Assembly (NCBI GenBank): GCA_026415015.1
Contig: JAOAHW010000154.1
Span: forward strand, 1-8,870
Length of the DNA stretch: 8,870 nt
Reading direction: 5' to 3'
Source of the DNA: Syntrophorhabdaceae bacterium
Lineage (GTDB): Bacteria; Desulfobacterota; Syntrophorhabdia; Syntrophorhabdales; Syntrophorhabdaceae
Shown here: positions 7,375 through 8,870 of the stretch, piece after piece
Layout of the letters: every line of letters starts with the position of its first letter
Position numbering within the stretch: the stretch's first letter is position 1
Program-made: the position numbers and the translations under genes
The notes under the pieces: model-generated
What the model saw: the letters and a program-made list of their open reading frames with translations, nothing else
Told to the model about the DNA's origin: nothing
Databases searched by the model: none

Positions 7375-7375
7375 A

Positions 7376-7385
7376 ATCACCTCCT
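7376..7385 (-). promoter_or_regulatory. Strong ribosome binding site that fixes the HAD gene start
   Basis: On the minus strand these bases read AGGAGGTGAT, ten bases complementary to the usual 3' end of 16S rRNA. The core AGGAGG ends five bases before the ATG at 7372-7374. The competing GTG at 7378-7380 lies inside the site and so is unlikely to be used. Confidence 0.8.
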
Positions 7386-7403
7386 GAGTTTATTTGGATT
7401 TCT

Positions 7404-7431
7404 ATTGTAACATATCTTGTGTAATTTTAAA
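7404..7431 (-). promoter_or_regulatory. Candidate sigma-70-type promoter for the HAD-secA run
   Basis: On the minus strand, TTTAAA (7426-7431, 4 of 6 to TTGACA) is followed after 16 bases by TACAAT (7404-7409, 5 of 6 to TATAAT). The -10 is preceded by TGT (7410-7412), giving an extended -10 (TGn). Transcription would begin near 7397, leaving a short leader of about 23 bases that holds the strong RBS. It is the best promoter candidate in the window. Confidence 0.5.
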
Positions 7432-7454
7432 CATAATTTTACATTTAGATAGAG

Positions 7455-7470
7455 GCCTTTGAAAAAGGGC
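7455..7470. other. Short hairpin with GAAA loop in the divergent spacer
   Basis: GCCTTT (7455-7460 region) can pair with the following AAGGGC around a GAAA tetraloop, giving about six base pairs including one G-U pair. It lies upstream of both candidate promoters' transcription starts, so it is more likely a DNA-level symmetry or chance than an RNA element. There is no T run, so it is not a terminator. Confidence 0.2.
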
Positions 7471-7541
7471 TATAAACTTTGGGATGTGCACCAGTGTATG
7501 AAATCATTGTAAATACCTCTGGTGAAGGAGTAAGATTTTCT

Positions 7542-7569
7542 TTGAAAAAAACTCAAAAAATTGTAGACT
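7542..7569 (+). promoter_or_regulatory. Weak candidate promoter for the AOR gene
   Basis: TTGAAA (7542-7547, 5 of 6 to TTGACA) is followed after 16 bases by TAGACT (7564-7569, 4 of 6 to TATAAT). Transcription would begin near 7576, with the RBS close behind. The -10 is poor, so an activator or another sigma factor may be involved, or the true promoter lies elsewhere in the spacer. Confidence 0.3.
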
Positions 7570-7595
7570 TAAATAAAAAAAAGCAAGGAGGGGCT

Positions 7596-8870
7596 ATGGA
7601 TAAGATATTAAGGATAAATATGGGTGCTCAAGGCAGCCCAGAGATAAACATCACCCCTGTCGGCGAATATGCAGGTATGGGTGGTAGGGGACTTACATCT
7701 GCTATAGTATTCAAAGAAGTGCCTCCATTGTGTCATCCCCTTTCAGCATTTAATAAACTCGTGATAGCACCTGGTTTATTGAGCGGTACAACAGCTGCCA
7801 TGTCAGGGAGGCTGTCTGTAGGTTGTAAGAGCCCCCTTACAGGAGGCATAAAAGAGGCAAATGCAGGTGGTCAACCATCACAGATGCTTGCCCGTCTCGG
7901 ATATGCAGCAATAGTCTTAGAAGGAAAACCTCAGGGAGATGATCTATACAAGGTATTTATAAACAAGGATGGTGTAAAGATTGAAAAAGATAACAGCCTT
8001 AAGATGCTTGGCAATTATGAGACAGTAGAGAGGATGAAAAAAGAATATGGAAGTAAGATCTCCTGTATTTCCATAGGCCCTGCAGGAGAGATGAGGCTTG
8101 CAGGTGCATCTGTGGCATGCACAGATATGGAGTTGAGACCTACACGCCATGCAGGCAGGGGTGGTGTAGGTGCTGTAATGGGCTCAAAGGGTGTCAAGGT
8201 AATCGTCATAGATGATGAAGGGACAAAGATGAGGGAACCCAAAGATAGGGAAAAATTCAGACAGGCAAATGCAAAATTCATAGAGGGCTTGAGGAAACAC
8301 CCTGTTACAGGCGAGGCACTGCCTGCATACGGGACAAATGTCCTCACAAACATCTTGAATGAGGCAGGGGGCTATCCTACCTATAACTTTAAGGAAGGTA
8401 GGTTTGCAGGGGCAGCAAGGATAAGCGGTGAGACAGAGGCAGCCCTTGAGACAGAAAGGGGTGGCCTTGCCACACATGGATGCCATCATGGTTGTGTAAT
8501 AAGATGTTCAGGCATATTCCACGATAAAGACGGTCGCTATCTTACAAAACAGCCTGAATATGAAACAGTCTGGGCACATGGGGGGAACTGCGGTATAGAT
8601 GATCTGGATAAAATCGCCATGCTTGATTTTCTCGACGACGATACTGGTCTTGACACCATAGAGATGGGTGTAACAATAGGTGTAGCAATGGAGGCAGGCT
8701 TGATAAAGTTCGGTGATGCGGACGGTGCTATTGAACTTATAAAAGAGGTAGGAAAGGGTTCACCGCTGGGAAGGATAATAGGTAGTGGTGCAGCAGTTAC
8801 AGGCAAGGCATTTGGTGTAGAAAAAGTGCCTGTTGTAAAGGGTCAAGGACTACCTGCCTATGACCCGCGG
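7596..8870 (+). CDS. Aldehyde:ferredoxin oxidoreductase (tungsten/molybdenum), N-terminal two thirds
   Basis: The first 425 codons are present and the frame is still open at the right edge; the family is usually about 600 residues. These enzymes interconvert aldehydes and carboxylates with ferredoxin, using a tungsten (or molybdenum) bis-pyranopterin cofactor and one [4Fe-4S] cluster in the cytoplasm of anaerobes. Visible landmarks: GMGGRGLTSAIVFKEV (27-42), SGRLSVGCKSPLTGG (70-84) with cofactor-contact candidates R72 and N89, AGRGGVGAVMGSKGVKVI (186-203), cluster cysteines C296, C300 and C304 (CHHGCVIRC), PEYETVW (320-326), and a DxxGL cofactor motif at D348-L352 running into DTIEMGVTIGVAMEAG. 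The sequence ends at AYDPR, the conserved DPRG site. The fourth cluster Cys and the second DxxGL lie outside. The start is fixed by AAGGAGG (7585-7591) four bases before the ATG. It is divergent from the secA run. The subtype (AOR, FOR, GOR or WOR-like) cannot be set. Confidence 0.93.
   Translation, partial: MDKILRINMGAQGSPEINITPVGEYAGMGGRGLTSAIVFKEVPPLCHPLSAFNKLVIAPGLLSGTTAAMSGRLSVGCKSPLTGGIKEANAGGQPSQMLARLGYAAIVLEGKPQGDDLYKVFINKDGVKIEKDNSLKMLGNYETVERMKKEYGSKISCISIGPAGEMRLAGASVACTDMELRPTRHAGRGGVGAVMGSKGVKVIVIDDEGTKMREPKDREKFRQANAKFIEGLRKHPVTGEALPAYGTNVLTNILNEAGGYPTYNFKEGRFAGAARISGETEAALETERGGLATHGCHHGCVIRCSGIFHDKDGRYLTKQPEYETVWAHGGNCGIDDLDKIAMLDFLDDDTGLDTIEMGVTIGVAMEAGLIKFGDADGAIELIKEVGKGSPLGRIIGSGAAVTGKAFGVEKVPVVKGQGLPAYDPR

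Noticed and set aside
7476..7595. The AOR reading frame is open for 40 codons upstream of its ATG, with a GTG at 7494.
   Set aside because: The ATG at 7596 has a strong AAGGAGG site at good distance, the family N-terminus begins there, the GTG has no RBS, and the upstream stretch includes the candidate promoter.
8015..8806. Several minus-strand open frames opposite the AOR gene.
   Set aside because: They lie wholly within a motif-rich AOR coding sequence and have Ser/Pro/Cys-rich shadow composition.

Overview
The window looks like an ordinary chromosomal stretch from a strictly anaerobic, low-to-mid GC Gram-negative bacterium. The gene content and order (secA-argJ-mtaB-yggT next to a tungsten-type aldehyde:ferredoxin oxidoreductase) and the heavy use of ATA for Ile and AGG/AGA for Arg fit a Deltaproteobacteria-like or Nitrospirota-like lineage. 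This placement is inference; no rRNA or other phylogenetic marker beyond the proteins themselves was used.

Layout. (1) Positions 2-520, + strand: the 3' end of a gene for a DUF4384-type protein, whose start lies outside the window. (2) Positions 521-742: a short gap between converging genes, with no convincing gene and no convincing terminator. (3) Positions 743-7374, - strand: a tightly packed run of seven genes, probably one transcription unit. In transcription order these are a small P-type-ATPase-like HAD phosphatase, secA, argJ, mtaB, yggT and two small unrecognised genes that overlap by four bases. Gaps inside the run are -4, 2, 35, 18, 27 and 83 bases. (4) Positions 7375-7595: a divergent control region with a good extended -10 promoter reading leftward and a weaker promoter candidate reading rightward. 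(5) Positions 7596-8870, + strand: the first 425 codons of an aldehyde:ferredoxin oxidoreductase gene that runs off the right edge at the conserved DPR sequence.

How the genes fit together. The leftward run mixes housekeeping functions: protein export (SecA), arginine biosynthesis (ArgJ), tRNA modification at the t6A37 position next to the anticodon (MtaB) and a cell-envelope membrane protein (YggT). They look co-transcribed rather than part of one pathway. The divergent AOR gene suggests ferredoxin-linked aldehyde or carboxylate metabolism and has its own promoter region. No mobile element, CRISPR array, tRNA or rRNA was seen. I did not find a clear new multi-gene system. The points most worth checking are the unrecognised two-gene pair at the end of the run, the repeat-rich secA leader without a Shine-Dalgarno sequence, the orphan P-type-like HAD protein, and unusual motif variants in MtaB and AOR.
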